From positions 22,236,501 through 22,300,500 of the forward strand of contig JARKIP010000065.1 of assembly GCA_029990175.1 (NCBI GenBank): DNA of 64,000 bases, given 5' to 3'. Position numbers and translations under genes: made by a program. Source of the DNA: Petunia secreta. Its lineage: Eukaryota > Streptophyta > Magnoliopsida > Solanales > Solanaceae. This document shows, piece by piece, positions 43,190-55,000 of this stretch. The first letter of the stretch is position 1; each line of letters begins with the position of its first letter. The notes below the pieces were generated by a model that was not told the DNA's origin, did not search any database, and saw only the letters and a list, made by a program, of their open reading frames with translations.

Positions 43190-45588
43190 TGACACGACCC
43201 AGAATTCGGTTAGGCCGTGCGGGCACCCGACATCCTTCCCTAGACCCGTCGGGCGAACCCTTATCAATTAAATCAGGAAAACAAATATAATTCAAAAGTA
43301 CAAACATAATGATATCTCTAATCTGTAAAAAAAAAGAAATTACAGCTGACTACCCACATACTAGGTTTAGGGCTATCTAGACTAGACATCTAATAGTACA
43401 AAAGAAGACAGATACCTCCTGAAGGGAGCAAAATGCAGCTGAAATAATAAACAATAAACTGGTGGCCATCCGGAATAAAAACTGGCTCACCCTAACAGCT
43501 GAAGTCGTCTTCGCTCCTTCACAACGTGCCGAACTCAATCCTGGAGCGAACCTGCCCAAATTAAATAGATAGACAAAAACAAACAACAAACAAGGGTGAG
43601 TCAAAAGGACTCAATAAGTGGGGCAGACTAGACACCTCAAATAATAGGATAGCTAGCCAGGGAGAAGAAACAGATAAACAAAATTCCTCTTATTTAAATT
43701 ATGAAAAGGCAGAGCCAATTAATAACTAGAAACAGGTATGGAATCAGAAACTCATTAAAACCAGGAACGTAAGATAGCCAGAACATATAGGTATCCCGAA
43801 CATATCAACAATCAGAAATACTTCCTGTTGCGGCGTGCAACCCGATCCATATATTCATCCTGTCGCGGCGCGCAACCCGATCCATATATTTATACCGTTG
43901 CGGCGTACAACTCGATCCCCGCAACCCAGAATACAAGCCAGAAATATATAGGCAAACTGAAATATGTCCACAATATGGTATACATACCGCATACACAAAA
44001 CACAGCATGATAGTCACACAATAGTCAGCACGCGATGCAATGAAATGGGATTAATGCAGTATGATGCAATGGTGTCACATGTGCCAAATAGATGGAGCGG
44101 AATCCTCCTGCTCCGAGGGCGGAATCCTCCTACCCTCAATATGATGCAATGGAGCAGAATCCTCCTGCTCCGAGGGTGGAATCCTCCTACCCTCAATATG
44201 ATGCAATGTGCATACGAATGCAACATGATGCAATAATAACCCATCACCAGTGCGGGACTCTCATCGACAGTTGGAAAGTATATACCAACTCACAACCAAA
44301 GTACAATACTCAGATTCTCAATGCAATACCAATAACAGGACATAATATATAATATAGAATATAAATGCAAAGCTAAGGCGTAATGAGTACTCCTATCGGC
44401 AGCTACACACGTAAGGAACACGTGGTAGAAAATTCACGAGACCAGGTGCCTCTAAAGAAATGAATATAAACACTTACCTTGTTACAAAGTTAGTACAGCC
44501 ACTCAATAACCGCTTTGTCCTTTGAATTCATCGCCAAACGATCCCACTCTATTCAATAAGCAGAAAAATATATCAAATTAGGCTAAAGGCTTCATTCCTC
44601 AGATCTTAGGGCAATCAAGGTAGGAACCTGACACCCTATTCGCATACGCAATACGCAGGCCAGGCCTATATACTGGATTTAGGGTCACATGACCAAACCC
44701 TAAATAAATTACATTTATATGTTGCCCATAACTTACTGAGTACGAATATATAATCAATTTTATTATCGGGGTCCATTTGACCCTTTAAACTATCAATTTA
44801 CGTCATTAGGGCGATGTCTAAGATCCCTATTTTTACCGTAAAACTATATTCAAACACACGTAATAAACTCAAATAATATATTAGGATCATTACCTGAATG
44901 TTTCAGACTGAAAATTCTACTTTTCTCCGGGCTCTTTTCTTATTTTCTGGCATTTTTTTCCACTTCTGAGCCATTTTGATTTTCTCTGCTCTGAAATCGT
45001 TGTTGCTGCTTCTGCAATAAGATTAGCATATATGCTAAACCGCCAAACCTTTTTATTTTTTCCTTTTCTATTATTTTTTTTCTTTTTTTCTTTTTAAAAT
45101 TCGCTGATACGGTAAAAATTAAAACGGTACCCTACAATATTCGAAATAATTCCAACTTTTGCATACAAGTTATACAAAATATATGTAACATACTCGCGAA
45201 GGCGGATTTCAAATTGGACTCCCGAAACTCAAGATGCGAATTTAAATGAAAAAGGTCAAATTATTTAACTTTCGGCATTTTAGCGGAAACTAGCCGAACA
45301 ACATCGAAATTCACTTTCGAAAGTTCACAAAGGTCATAAATAATCATACGAACCCAACGGCGCTTTCAGATTTCGAATCGGAGCTCATTCGGCAAAACCG
45401 AGCTCGAAAATCTCCTTTTAATATTAATCGCCAATAAAAACTGAAACCTTCTTCCGATGCCAACCAAACAAGGTCTGATTTAGCTCAAATTTTACAGACA
45501 GGTTCTAATGGATATTATGAATATTTTAAAACTATCGGCACGCTAATCGGAGTCCTAACTTCCGAAACGACTGACCGAGGTCGTTTCA
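43190..45588 (-). repeat. 5' LTR of element J
   Basis: 2399 bp. It is collinear with 37515-39985; the length difference is mainly one 57-bp unit and a 16-bp duplication. Confidence 0.93.
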
Positions 45589-45593
45589 GTAAC
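45589..45593. repeat. Target-site duplication of element J (right)
   Basis: GTAAC, matching 37510-37514. Confidence 0.9.
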
Positions 45594-45733
45594 TCACACA
45601 TGAAGTCTGTCAGACATCAGTGTTCCGGAGATACAGTATGGACTAGAAGAGGTGTCTAGTTGGTCATTGGGAAAGTTGGAGTGTTCAAGTGGGAATTTGG
45701 TGCAACTTCGAGGGGCCATCTATGTATTCTGCC
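45594..45733 (-). repeat. Right terminal inverted repeat of element K
   Basis: 140 bp inverted relative to 36196-36345. It ends CTATGTATTCTGCC at 45733. J inserted at its inner edge. Confidence 0.87.
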
Positions 45734-45742
45734 ATATATTTT
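45734..45742. repeat. MULE target-site duplication (right)
   Basis: ATATATTTT, identical to 36187-36195. Confidence 0.88.
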
Positions 45743-45779
45743 CTAATTCTTACCCTCGAATCATTCCAAAAGGGCATAA

Positions 45780-45939
45780 AGCCTGTTTGGGTGGGCTTAT
45801 AACCAGCTTATTTTAAGTGGTTTGTAAGTTAAAAAGTGAAGCTACTTATGGCTTATAAGTCTAAAATTTTTTAATTTACCAAACATATATTAATGGACTT
45901 ATAAATTATAAGACACTTTTAAGCTCACCCAAACGGGCT
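45780..45939. mobile_element. Small MITE with AGCCTGTTTGGGTG-type inverted ends
   Basis: 160 bp with ends AGCCTGTTTGGGTGGGCTTA and, inverted, AGCCCGTTTGGGTGAGCTT. CATAA flanks both sides (45775-45779, 45940-45944). The end sequence resembles common plant hAT-derived MITEs, but the visible duplication is five bases, not eight, so the superfamily is uncertain. Confidence 0.7.
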
Positions 45940-45944
45940 CATAA

Positions 45945-46950
45945 TGTATTTCCATTCGAAAATGGCATATTTTGCCTGTCTTCCATTTTGAATTAGGTTT
46001 ACATTTTGGATTTAATTTTAACCACCGTTTCATGATGTAGGAACTTCCAAAAGTTGGGAAATACTTTTCACTTGTTCAAAGATTTAAGATACTTTTTTTA
46101 GATGTGTTTTAAAATATCAATTTTAATTTTTGTTCAAAAAACAAACAGAAAAGGACCAAAACAACCGACAAACCTATTGAATATGATCTAAAAATACCCT
46201 CTGTCCACCTATTTGCAAAAAATGCTCCCACCGTTATTTTTATGGGCCATTTACCAAAATACCCGTTGTTCCCATTTTATTTACCCGCTATACCTATTAC
46301 TATGCTATTTACATCTAGTACTCACGTGTTATACCCAAATCAAAGCAGGCTCACGTTTCTTCCGAAGCCCAATATTCTTCAAAGCAGACCCACATTTCCC
46401 ATAGCCCAATACACTTTACTTTTTCTATTTCTTTATCCTTTCTAATTAAATTAATACATTTTTTTCCACAATCTTTGTTTTTTAACTATTTTTTATTTTT
46501 TTCTATTTTCTTTTTCTATATTGGAGTTAAAACTAATAAATACAGTGTACATTTCGTCTTCTACTTTTCTATTATTTTTTTGCTCGTTATATGAATGATG
46601 AAAAATAATTGATATAGCTTTTTAAACGATTCACTTTGGTCCAATCACGAAATGATGTATACCAAAAAAGTATGCGGTACACCAAAAATGTATATCATAT
46701 TAAAAAAAAAAATTGTCATATTTATTTGTTCGATAGCAACTCACACTTTAATCCAATCATTAAAAAATGAATACTATAAGAGTATAAAATATAAGAAAAA
46801 AGTAATGTATTCAAAAAAAAAAAAACATTACTTATCACTATATATTGTGATAGTATTTTGTATAGTCTCCAATAGTATATAGTATCCAAGGGTAAAAGTA
46901 TACCGTATACTCTTAGAGTATACAGTACTCTAATGGTATATAGTAATAAT
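45945..46950. other. AT-rich non-coding stretch
   Basis: No gene is visible. Homopolymer-rich pyrimidine tracts occur at 46430-46600, then AT-rich sequence leads into the GTATAC repeats. Confidence 0.5.
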
Positions 46951-46956
46951 GAAAAA

Positions 46957-47500
46957 ATTGGAGTATACTCTTTCAAAACATAGTAGTCTTCAAACAAAAA
47001 AATAACACAGTATACTATAAAAGTATACATTATAATCTAAAGGTATATAATGATAACAAAAAAATTATAGTATACTATTCCTAAGCATATCATTTTGAAA
47101 GGTAAAAATAGCATTCTATACTTTAAAAATATAAAGTATATTCCAAGGGTATACTTACTATAAGGGTATACAGTGATAATAAGAAATTGGAGTATATTAT
47201 TAGCATTTCTCAAATAAAAAATAACATTATATACTATAAAAGTATACGTCATATTCTAAAGGTATACAATGATAATTAAAAAAAATTGGAGTGTATCGTT
47301 TCAAAATATATCATTTTTCAAAGGTAAAAATAGCATTGTATAATGTAAAAGTATATAGTATACTCCAAGAATATACATTGATAACAAAAAATTGGAGTAT
47401 ACTATTTCAAAACATCGCGTTTTTCAAAGAAAAAGTAACACTATATACTATAAAAGTATACTTTATACTTTATAGGTATACCAATATAATAAAATTTAAA
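46957..47500. repeat. Degenerate tandem repeat rich in GTATAC (about 100-120-bp unit)
   Basis: Units beginning near ATTGGAGTATAC recur at about 46957, 47064, 47186, 47285 and 47391. Each contains ACTATAAAAGTATAC and a GGTATACA-type box. GTATAC is palindromic, so the array is rich in short inverted repeats. GTATAC-like boxes continue more sparsely on both sides (46650-47780). Confidence 0.7.
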
Positions 47501-49270
47501 ACATTCATCTGTTTGATTGGAGCTCACACTTCGATCGAAATACAAAGTTGTATACTAAAAGAGTATACGGTATATCAAAAAGATATACTTTATTCAAATA
47601 TTCATTTATTCGATGGCCACTCACACATCGCGATAGTAGACAATATAAAGTCATTATATTATATAATATTGTAATAATTCGCAGAACTTTAAAGCATAAT
47701 AACCCCTATTATTTATTTTTAAAAATTATATATTGTTGGATTATACTATTGCAGTATACTATATAATAGTGTTGTATACTCTCTTTTTTTTTTCTTTTTC
47801 TGTTTTAAGTGTTCTTTATTTATTTTATCCTTTTTTCCTTTTAATTTAATTAATTTTTCTTAAAAATATTCTCTTTCTTATTGGATTTCTCCTCAATACA
47901 GTATACCAAATACTGCATTAAAATTAAAAAATTAAAGTATTTATTTGCTCACTAACACCTGATACAGTGTGATCTAAATACACAAATTCAATTTAACACT
48001 TCAAAATGAATCATATAAGAAATACTACTTAGATCTATTGGAGCACCTTTTAAAAATCTCTAAAAGACTTTAGACTCATGAGAAGAACTTAAAATTAAAA
48101 GTTTAACTTGGGAAATGGAAAACATTCCTTCCAAGTGAGAAAAGAATGATGAGAGGAACCTAGAGCATGACAATCCTCATCAATGCTTGACAAAATATCT
48201 ATAAAACTCTATTACTACTTATAGAGGAAACAATCCAAGCTCACTTGCTATTGTAAAATGTAAAGTGCTGCAGATTCAACATATCTATTTTATGGTGCAA
48301 TTCAGATATCAAGTTTTCAAATATTAGTAACTAACATTTACAAAAGTATACATTTTAATCGATTAGATCCAAAAATTAGGTGTTTTTAGGAAAATCGAAC
48401 TTCGATAAATCTTCACAACAAATTTGAAGTTGAATCGAGTGGGTTTTATCGAATCCAAGCTCCAAATACCAATCAATAACTAGAAAAAATAAGTTTTTGT
48501 TAACTTTTTTACTGTCGTTGAACATCAAAATTAACGAAGAGCAATGAAAGTAAAAAAATGTTTATTACCTTTTCTAGTTAGACAAATTAAAATATGTGGA
48601 TAGAGAACAAAGAGAAAAGGAGTGGAGGGTGAAGGGAATCAGGAATAAGAGAATTAAAATGAAAATACAGAGGAAGTGAGGATAATGGGGTTTGTTGGGA
48701 GAGATCCGAATATGTAGGGATGTGAAAAATGGGTAGTCGGGTAATATATTTAGGTTAAATGGGTATTGAATTTTAGAATAGGTAGAAGGGGTAATTAATT
48801 TAGATTGTGTGGGTACCTAGTGTAAATTACCCAATTTTTATTGCTTAGCTTTGCCATTCTCACTAACGGCTTCATTTTAATAATTTTTTTTCTTATAATA
48901 CGTAAAGTACACTGATAAGCACTTCTAAAATTAAAAAAGCTCAATTCATTAGTAATTAATCTAACTCGCTTAGAGACTCAAATTCTGATCTAATTGACCC
49001 GCCCACCATATTCTATATGTTCTTCTCCCTAAGGTTTTTTAATCTCCTTCACCAGAAATTTAGTCTTTGGCGGTCGTATGAAGCTGAATTTGTTGTCAAA
49101 CCCAAAAATTTCGAGGATGGCTATTGGCTCGATAATCCCCTAAAACTTTAAATTTTTCCACTTTTTATTCTTGTTAAGCTACATTCATAATTAATTCAAA
49201 TAGTAGTTATCCTATTTAGGGTTTTATACCTGTAAATTTAGGTTTCCTTCCTATTAAGAATTAGGGTTCT
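47501..49270. other. Non-coding AT-rich stretch
   Basis: Scattered GTATAC boxes continue to about 47780. After that I see no gene or delimited repeat up to the LTR at 49271. Confidence 0.45.
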
Positions 49271-49619
49271 TGATGACGGGCAATCCGTCACGAGACCCTT
49301 CACTCGGAGTTAAGCCAAGGAGGTCCAAGAGGTGTATTTACACTTGATGAGGAAAGGACTCGAAGATGGAAGCAATTGGAAGACATTCCGAGTGATTACA
49401 AGCCAGGCGCCCCGCCTAAAAGGCCCAGGTGCTCCGCCTGAGGAGCTAGGCGCTCCACCCTGAGCCACCTGCAGCCAAGCGCTCCGCCCAAGGGCCAGGT
49501 GGACTGTCCAGCCAAAGTTCTGTCCAAAATTGTGCAAATTGCCAGGCTCTCCGCCTAGAAAGTGGGCGCTCCGCCCAAACGCTGAATGAGCGAGAATTTG
49601 GTTGTTCTTTTACCATTTT
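49271..49619 (+). repeat. Element L: LTR fragment of the B family
   Basis: It starts TGATGACGGGCAATCCGTCA, matching the inverted end of B's LTR at 15909. GC motifs such as GGCGCTCCGCC and GCTCCGCC lie between 49408 and 49578. It is cut at 49619 by element M. The remainder lies beyond the window, so I cannot tell a solo LTR from a full element. Confidence 0.75.
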
Positions 49620-50446
49620 TGATAAGACCCAAACCCCCTCAAGACCCTTCACTCGGAGTCAAGCCAAGTTGATCCAAGATACCCATCTTCACTTGATATG
49701 GAAGGGTATGGAAGAAGGCCCCGAGAGCAATTTGAAGACCATGCTTTGGTGTACCATGGATGGAGGACCCGCTAGGACACTTGGAGAGGCCCAAGAGACC
49801 CAAAATGAGACACCCCAAGGGGCTCCAGAACAAGGCGGAGCGCCTCCCAGCTGAGGCGGGGCGCCTCCCAAAATCCAGAGGCATGAAAGGTGCAGGGCGG
49901 ACCGCCTCCCAGCCTAGGCGGACCGCCTCCCTCAGATCCAGAGAAGCTGAAGACTGCTGGGCGGCCGCCTCCCCCTACTAGGCGGACCGCCTACCCCTGT
50001 GACCCACATGCGGGATTTTTAATGACTTTTACTTGAACTTCCAACTTTAGCCCTGCGTGGCCTTATTTGTTTTAACCCACTTTGGGGGTATTTTAGACCT
50101 TTTATCTAGACCTAAGTGAAGCCTATAAATACTTCACTTAGCCTCTTTAAATCGGTAGCTAACTTTGATGATTGAACAAACACTTGTGTTGAGAGTTGAA
50201 CTCTTTGATTGAATGAATGAAACCTTGATGGGACTTGTTCTTCCTCTAGCGGATCTAGATGAATTTCAATCCCCCCCGATCATTCTACTTGCGTGCTCAC
50301 GTTAGCTCGAGGGTAGTTGCTTAGTGTAGGTGTTCTTGTCATTCTCTCGGGGTGTAACGGAACAAGTTCTCCGTTGCTACTTGAGATTATCATACGAGCT
50401 ACGTCTCACTTTTATCTTTTACTTTTCCGCATTTTGATTCTTATCA
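49620..50446 (+). repeat. 5' LTR of element M
   Basis: 827 bp, TGATAAGACCC to GATTCTTATCA, the same family as the LTRs of C. GC near-palindromes lie at about 49833-49995, the U3 block at 50048-50099 and a TATA box at 50124-50131. Confidence 0.92.
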
Positions 50447-50449
50447 TCT

Positions 50450-50465
50450 TGGTATCAGAGCAAGG
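50450..50465 (+). promoter_or_regulatory. Primer-binding site of element M
   Basis: TGGTATCAGAGCAAGG, identical to that of C. Confidence 0.85.
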
Positions 50466-51248
50466 CTCGGGTTTTGTTTCTACAAACCCCCGACCCTTGA
50501 TTCTTCGTGCCTAGGTCGATTCCTATCTTTAGTTTCTTGTTTGTTGTTATTGAAAGAAGAAAACTACAAAAAAATTGAAAAATTGAAAATCTAAAAATTT
50601 GGTGTAACTTGTTGGTTTGAGTGATTCATGATATGGGTGTTATAGATTCTTGATCGTGGTTGGAATCCCGTCGTTTGGATACCAAAAACACTTGGATTGG
50701 TGAAGATTGAAAATCAAAACCCCAAAACCCCTTAAAACCCTTGATGAACTTGTTCTTGATGACTTTTGATTGATTCTTGGGTTGGATTGATATTGGATTG
50801 AAAACTTGATATTGGGGTTTGATCCTTGTGTGATTCCCATTCTTTTGGTACCTTAAACACCCAGTTTGGAGTTGTATTACATGAATTGAGAATTTGAAAC
50901 CCTTTGAAAATTTGAAAATTTTGAAACCCTTGCTTTGAAGAAGATGATCATGGTGGATTGTTTGTTTTCGATTGGGGTTTGATAAAAGTTGTTGGGGTTT
51001 GATCTTTGTGACTAATACAACATTTGGGTACCTTTGAATTGCTAAAACAATGCTTGAATAGTTGGATTTGTGGGTGAAAAAATCAACAAAACGCGAAGTG
51101 AACTGTGCTGGAACACAGCAGGAGGCGGAGCGCCTAACAAAGAGGCGGAGCGCCTCCCACTGGTGAGCTTGCAGGAAATTCTCTGAGGCGGAGCGCCTCC
51201 CTGAGAGGGCGGAGCGCCTCTCACCTGCACTTAACCCAGGGCGGACCG
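50466..51248 (+). other. 5' leader of element M, first part
   Basis: Collinear with the leader of C (8633 onward). It carries four AGGCGGAGCGCCT-type motifs between 51122 and 51220 and is interrupted by F inside a GGGCGGACCGCCC motif. The leader resumes at 58794-59248 and ends with CTTTTCTTTGTAG just before the ATG. Confidence 0.75.
51244..51248. repeat. Target-site duplication of element F (left)
   Basis: GACCG, matched at 58789-58793. It lies inside a GC near-palindrome of M's leader. Confidence 0.92.
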
Positions 51249-52001
51249 TGGTGCAATGCAATTCCCGAAGGGGTTGCTAGCACAAACGCGGAAGAACAAA
51301 CAAGAAAGATAAAGATAGAAGCAAGACAAAACTTGCTTCTTTCGAAAGAACAGTGAGGAACCTGTCTCAAAGCTCAATCAAAAGGGATGCAAGGATCACC
51401 TATACTATGCAACAATCCTCAAGAGAACATTGCCTCTTGCAAACTGAATGATCAAGAGGAATGTTCAATCGGACTAACCGAAAGCCACAAGTCCTTAAAA
51501 TCCCTCACTGGGGTTTTGCTCACGACGGAGACAAGACGAAATGTGCTCGGCACTTTCATTCAATTCATCAATATTCAAAAACTAGGTACTTACAATGAAA
51601 GGAAACAGTGTTTATATAGGAAATACTAAGGGTAAACTAGTAAATAGGTCACAGTTGACCAATAGAAATAAGCCACGCAGGGCTGAGTAAAAAAAAAATG
51701 TGTTCGGCAGTTTTGACTTCGGTTCTCGTTTGCCTGCTCGAATGTCTGCTCGAACACACACTTGTTGCCTTCGGACGCTCAATTGTCTTCGAGCTCATTG
51801 TCCTCGGTCACTTTGCCTTCGGGCTTAAACCTGAAGATAATGCCTTCGATTCTTGAGCTCGGCCACTCAGCTTCGGAGCAATTGTTTTCCTTCGGCCAGG
51901 CTAAGTGAACGTGCACATCGTGCAGCAGCTTGGCTTGGTTTCTTGTCATCGGTCTCCTCGGTGGATCGATCACTTGATCAGCACGTGATCGGGCTGCATC
52001 A
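51249..52001 (-). repeat. 3' LTR of element F
   Basis: 753 bp. It differs from 58035-58788 by a change in an A homopolymer and a few substitutions. The last 72 codons of the polyprotein lie in it. Confidence 0.96.
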
Positions 52002-55000
52002 TCCTCCCCTTCTTGAGAGGATTTCGTCCTCGAAATCAAGCCCTCCTCGTCCTCTGAAGTTGGACCTACAACACAAGGAACTAAGTCAGCAACATTAAAG
52101 GTGTTGGACACGTTATACTCACCAGGGAGGTCGATCACGTAGGCATTGTTGTTGATCTTGGTCAACACTTGAAATGGACCATCCCCTCGAGGAGCCAACT
52201 TTCCTTTCCTTTGGTTCGGGAAGCGTTCCTTTCGGAAGTGAACCCAAACCCAATCTCCTTTCTTTAACTCCAACTTTTTACGCCCCTTGTTTTTCTTTAC
52301 AGCAACCTTTGCATAGGCCTCCTCGAGGTTCTTCTTCACCTTTGCATGCAATTCGATCAAGGCAGCTGCTCTTCGAGTACCTTCAAAATCAAGAACAGAA
52401 TCTCGAGGCAATGGGGTTAAATCAAGTGGAATCAAAGGATTAAAGCCATACACACATTCAAACGGGGTCATGTTAATCATTCTATGCACCGTGCGATTGT
52501 ATGCGAACTCCATCATGGGCAAACGATCAGCCCAGTTTCCAACCTTCCCTTTGGTCATTGCCCGAAGCAAAGATCCCAAGGTTCGGTTAACTACCTCGGT
52601 CTGTCCATCAGTCTGAGGATGGTGAGACGTCGAGAATAGTAGCTTGGTGCCGAGGGCACCCCACAAACACTTCCAAAAATGACTCAGGAACTTCGAGTCT
52701 CGATCACTTACAATAGTATGAGGTACACCATGCAATTTTAACACATTAGAAACAAACAATGTAGCTACATGCTGTGCATCATCACACTTTTTGCAAGGAA
52801 TAAAGTGAGCCATTTTTGAAAAACGGTCTACCACAACGAAGATGCTATCATGTCCTCCCCCCGACCTCGGTAACCCCAAGACAAAGTCCATGGATATATC
52901 AACCCAAGGTCGATCAGGCACAGGCAACGGGGTGTACAATCCATGAGGGTTGGACTTCGATTTTGCTTTCTTGCAAACGAGACAAGCGTTGCAAAGTTTT
53001 TCCACATCTCGTCGCATTTTGGGCCAATGGAACTGCTCGGTCAAGATACCAAGAGTTTTATCGACACCGAAGTGTCCCATCAGTCCACCTGAGTGAGCTT
53101 CTCGAATCAAGAGCTCTCTCCACGATGACACTGGCACACAAACCCTCCCATTTTTGAAGAGGTAGCCATCATGCCACTGATATTTCTCAACCTTTCGGCC
53201 ACTCAAGATTGCGTCTCGAACACATTTCAGCTTGGGATCGTCCTCGTACATCGACTTGATGCTTTCGAATCCCATGAGCCTAGAGGCGAGAGTGGTCGCT
53301 AAGGCAAATTTCCTTGATAGCGCATCGGCCACAACATTATCTTTTCCCTTTTTGTAATGAATTACATAGGGAAAGCTTTCAATAAATTCAACCCACTTGG
53401 CATGTCTTCGATTTAATTTCTCCTGACCTCGGAGATGTTTCAAAGACTCATGATCACTTTTGATCACAAACTCTCGAGGCCACAAATAATGCTGCCAATG
53501 GGCGAGTGCTCGAACGAGGGCATACAACTCTTTGTCATACGTAGAGTAATTCAAAGTTGCACCCTTAAGCTTTTCGCTAAAGTAAGCGATCGGCTTCGAG
53601 TCTTGCATCAGCACTCCTCCGATCCCAACTCCAGACGCATCACACTCGACTTCGAATGCTTTGCCGAAGTCAGGGAGTTGCAACAACGGGGCAGAACAAA
53701 GCCTCCGCTTCAACTCTTGGAAAGCCCTCTCTTGGGACTCTCCCCACACAAATGGATTGTCTTTCTTCACCAGCTCGGTTAAAGGAGCTTCCACGGTGCT
53801 AAAGTCACGAACAAACCTTCGGTAAAAGCTAGCTAAGCCATGGAAGCTACGAACTTGTGATACCGAGGTTGGAGTTGGCCAATCTTTGATGGCTTCGACT
53901 TTTGATTCGTCGACTTCGACACCATTAGCACTAACAACAAATCCAAGAAAGACTACACGATCGACACCAAAGGCGCATTTCTTGAAGTTGGCATACAACT
54001 TCTCTTCTCGAAGCTTTTCAAGTACTTGCCTTAGGTGGTCGACATGTTCATCCACGGTTCTGCTATAAACAAGTATGTCATCGAAATAAACGACAACAAA
54101 CTTATTTATGAACGGTTTGAGCACATGGTTCATCAATCGCATGAATGTGCTCGGTGCATTGGATAAGCCAAAAGGCATCACCAACCATTCATAGAGACCG
54201 AATTTGGTCTTGAATGCGGTTTTCCACTCATCCCCGGGTTTCATTCGGATCTGATGGTAACCGGACCTGAGGTCTATCTTCGAAAAACATGAAGAACCAC
54301 TTAACTCATCTAGCATGTCATCTAATCGAGGAATAGGATGACGATACTTTACCGTTATTTTGTTGACTGCTCGACAGTCAACACACATTCGCCATGTTCC
54401 ATCCTTCTTCGGGACAAGGATAACTGGAACGGCGCAAGGACTCAAGCTCTCTCGAACGAGGCCCTTGTTTAACAATTCATCAACCTGCCGTTGGAGCTCT
54501 TTGGTGTCTTCGGGATTACACCGGTATGCAGGTTTGTTAGGGATTTGAGACCCTGGTACGAAGTCAATTTGGTGCTCGATTCCTCTCAACGGAGGTAATC
54601 CACCAGGCATTTCCTCGGGAAACATGTCCTCGAAGTCCTGCAAAACTTTGCGAACAAACAAAGGCAAAGGGTTATCATTAGAAAAATCATCATTAGAGTT
54701 TAGAAAGATACCCTTGTGCACGAGGCAAATCATCATCTGACCGTGGTCGTTGCCTCGTAAGGTCTCACCGGGTTGCATGATTGCACAAATTCCTTTCACT
54801 TCGATCGGTGAGTTTGTTTCTTCGGGCCCCAATTTTGCTCCTATCGGAAGCTTAGCTTTGGCCGCTTCCTTCAATTCTTTCATACGTTTATAGTCCTCGG
54901 TGACTTGTTTTGGAGACAAGGGTTTGAGTACAAAACTCTTCCCATCAAGCTTCACAGTATAAGTGTTGGATCTGCCATTGTGAACAGCGGTTCGGTCATA

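Larger units (their letters stand above)
37515..45588 (-). mobile_element. Element J: 8.07-kb LTR retrotransposon with 2.4-kb LTRs, pol absent (LARD-like)
   Basis: LTRs at 37515-39985 and 43190-45588 start TGACACGACCC and end GAGGTCGTTTCA. A primer site next to the right LTR and a purine tract next to the left LTR set the minus orientation. A 5-bp GTAAC duplication flanks it. The 3.2-kb interior has only stop-ridden gag remnants and no RT or integrase, so J would depend on another element. The LTRs are very similar, implying a fairly recent insertion. The CGGCGTGCAACCCGATCC repeats and the gag remnants suggest a Tekay/Del-type gypsy source, but this is inference. Confidence 0.92.
36196..45733. 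mobile_element. Element K: non-autonomous Mutator-like element split by retrotransposon J
   Basis: Terminal inverted repeats of at least 140 bp start GGCACAATACATAGATG on the left and GGCAGAATACATAGATG on the complement of the right, with shared internal blocks such as CTAGACACCTCTTCTAGTCC. A perfect 9-bp duplication flanks them. Without J and its duplicated target the element is 1459 bp. No transposase is visible. Between 36340 and 37509 there are only short or low-complexity reading frames. It ends 157 bp from the ATG of the DPB3-like gene and may contribute its promoter. Confidence 0.88.

Noticed and set aside
46652..47766. Short Lys/Ile/Tyr-rich frames in the GTATAC field
   Set aside because: AT-rich repeat sequence gives such frames by chance; no domain or conserved start was seen.
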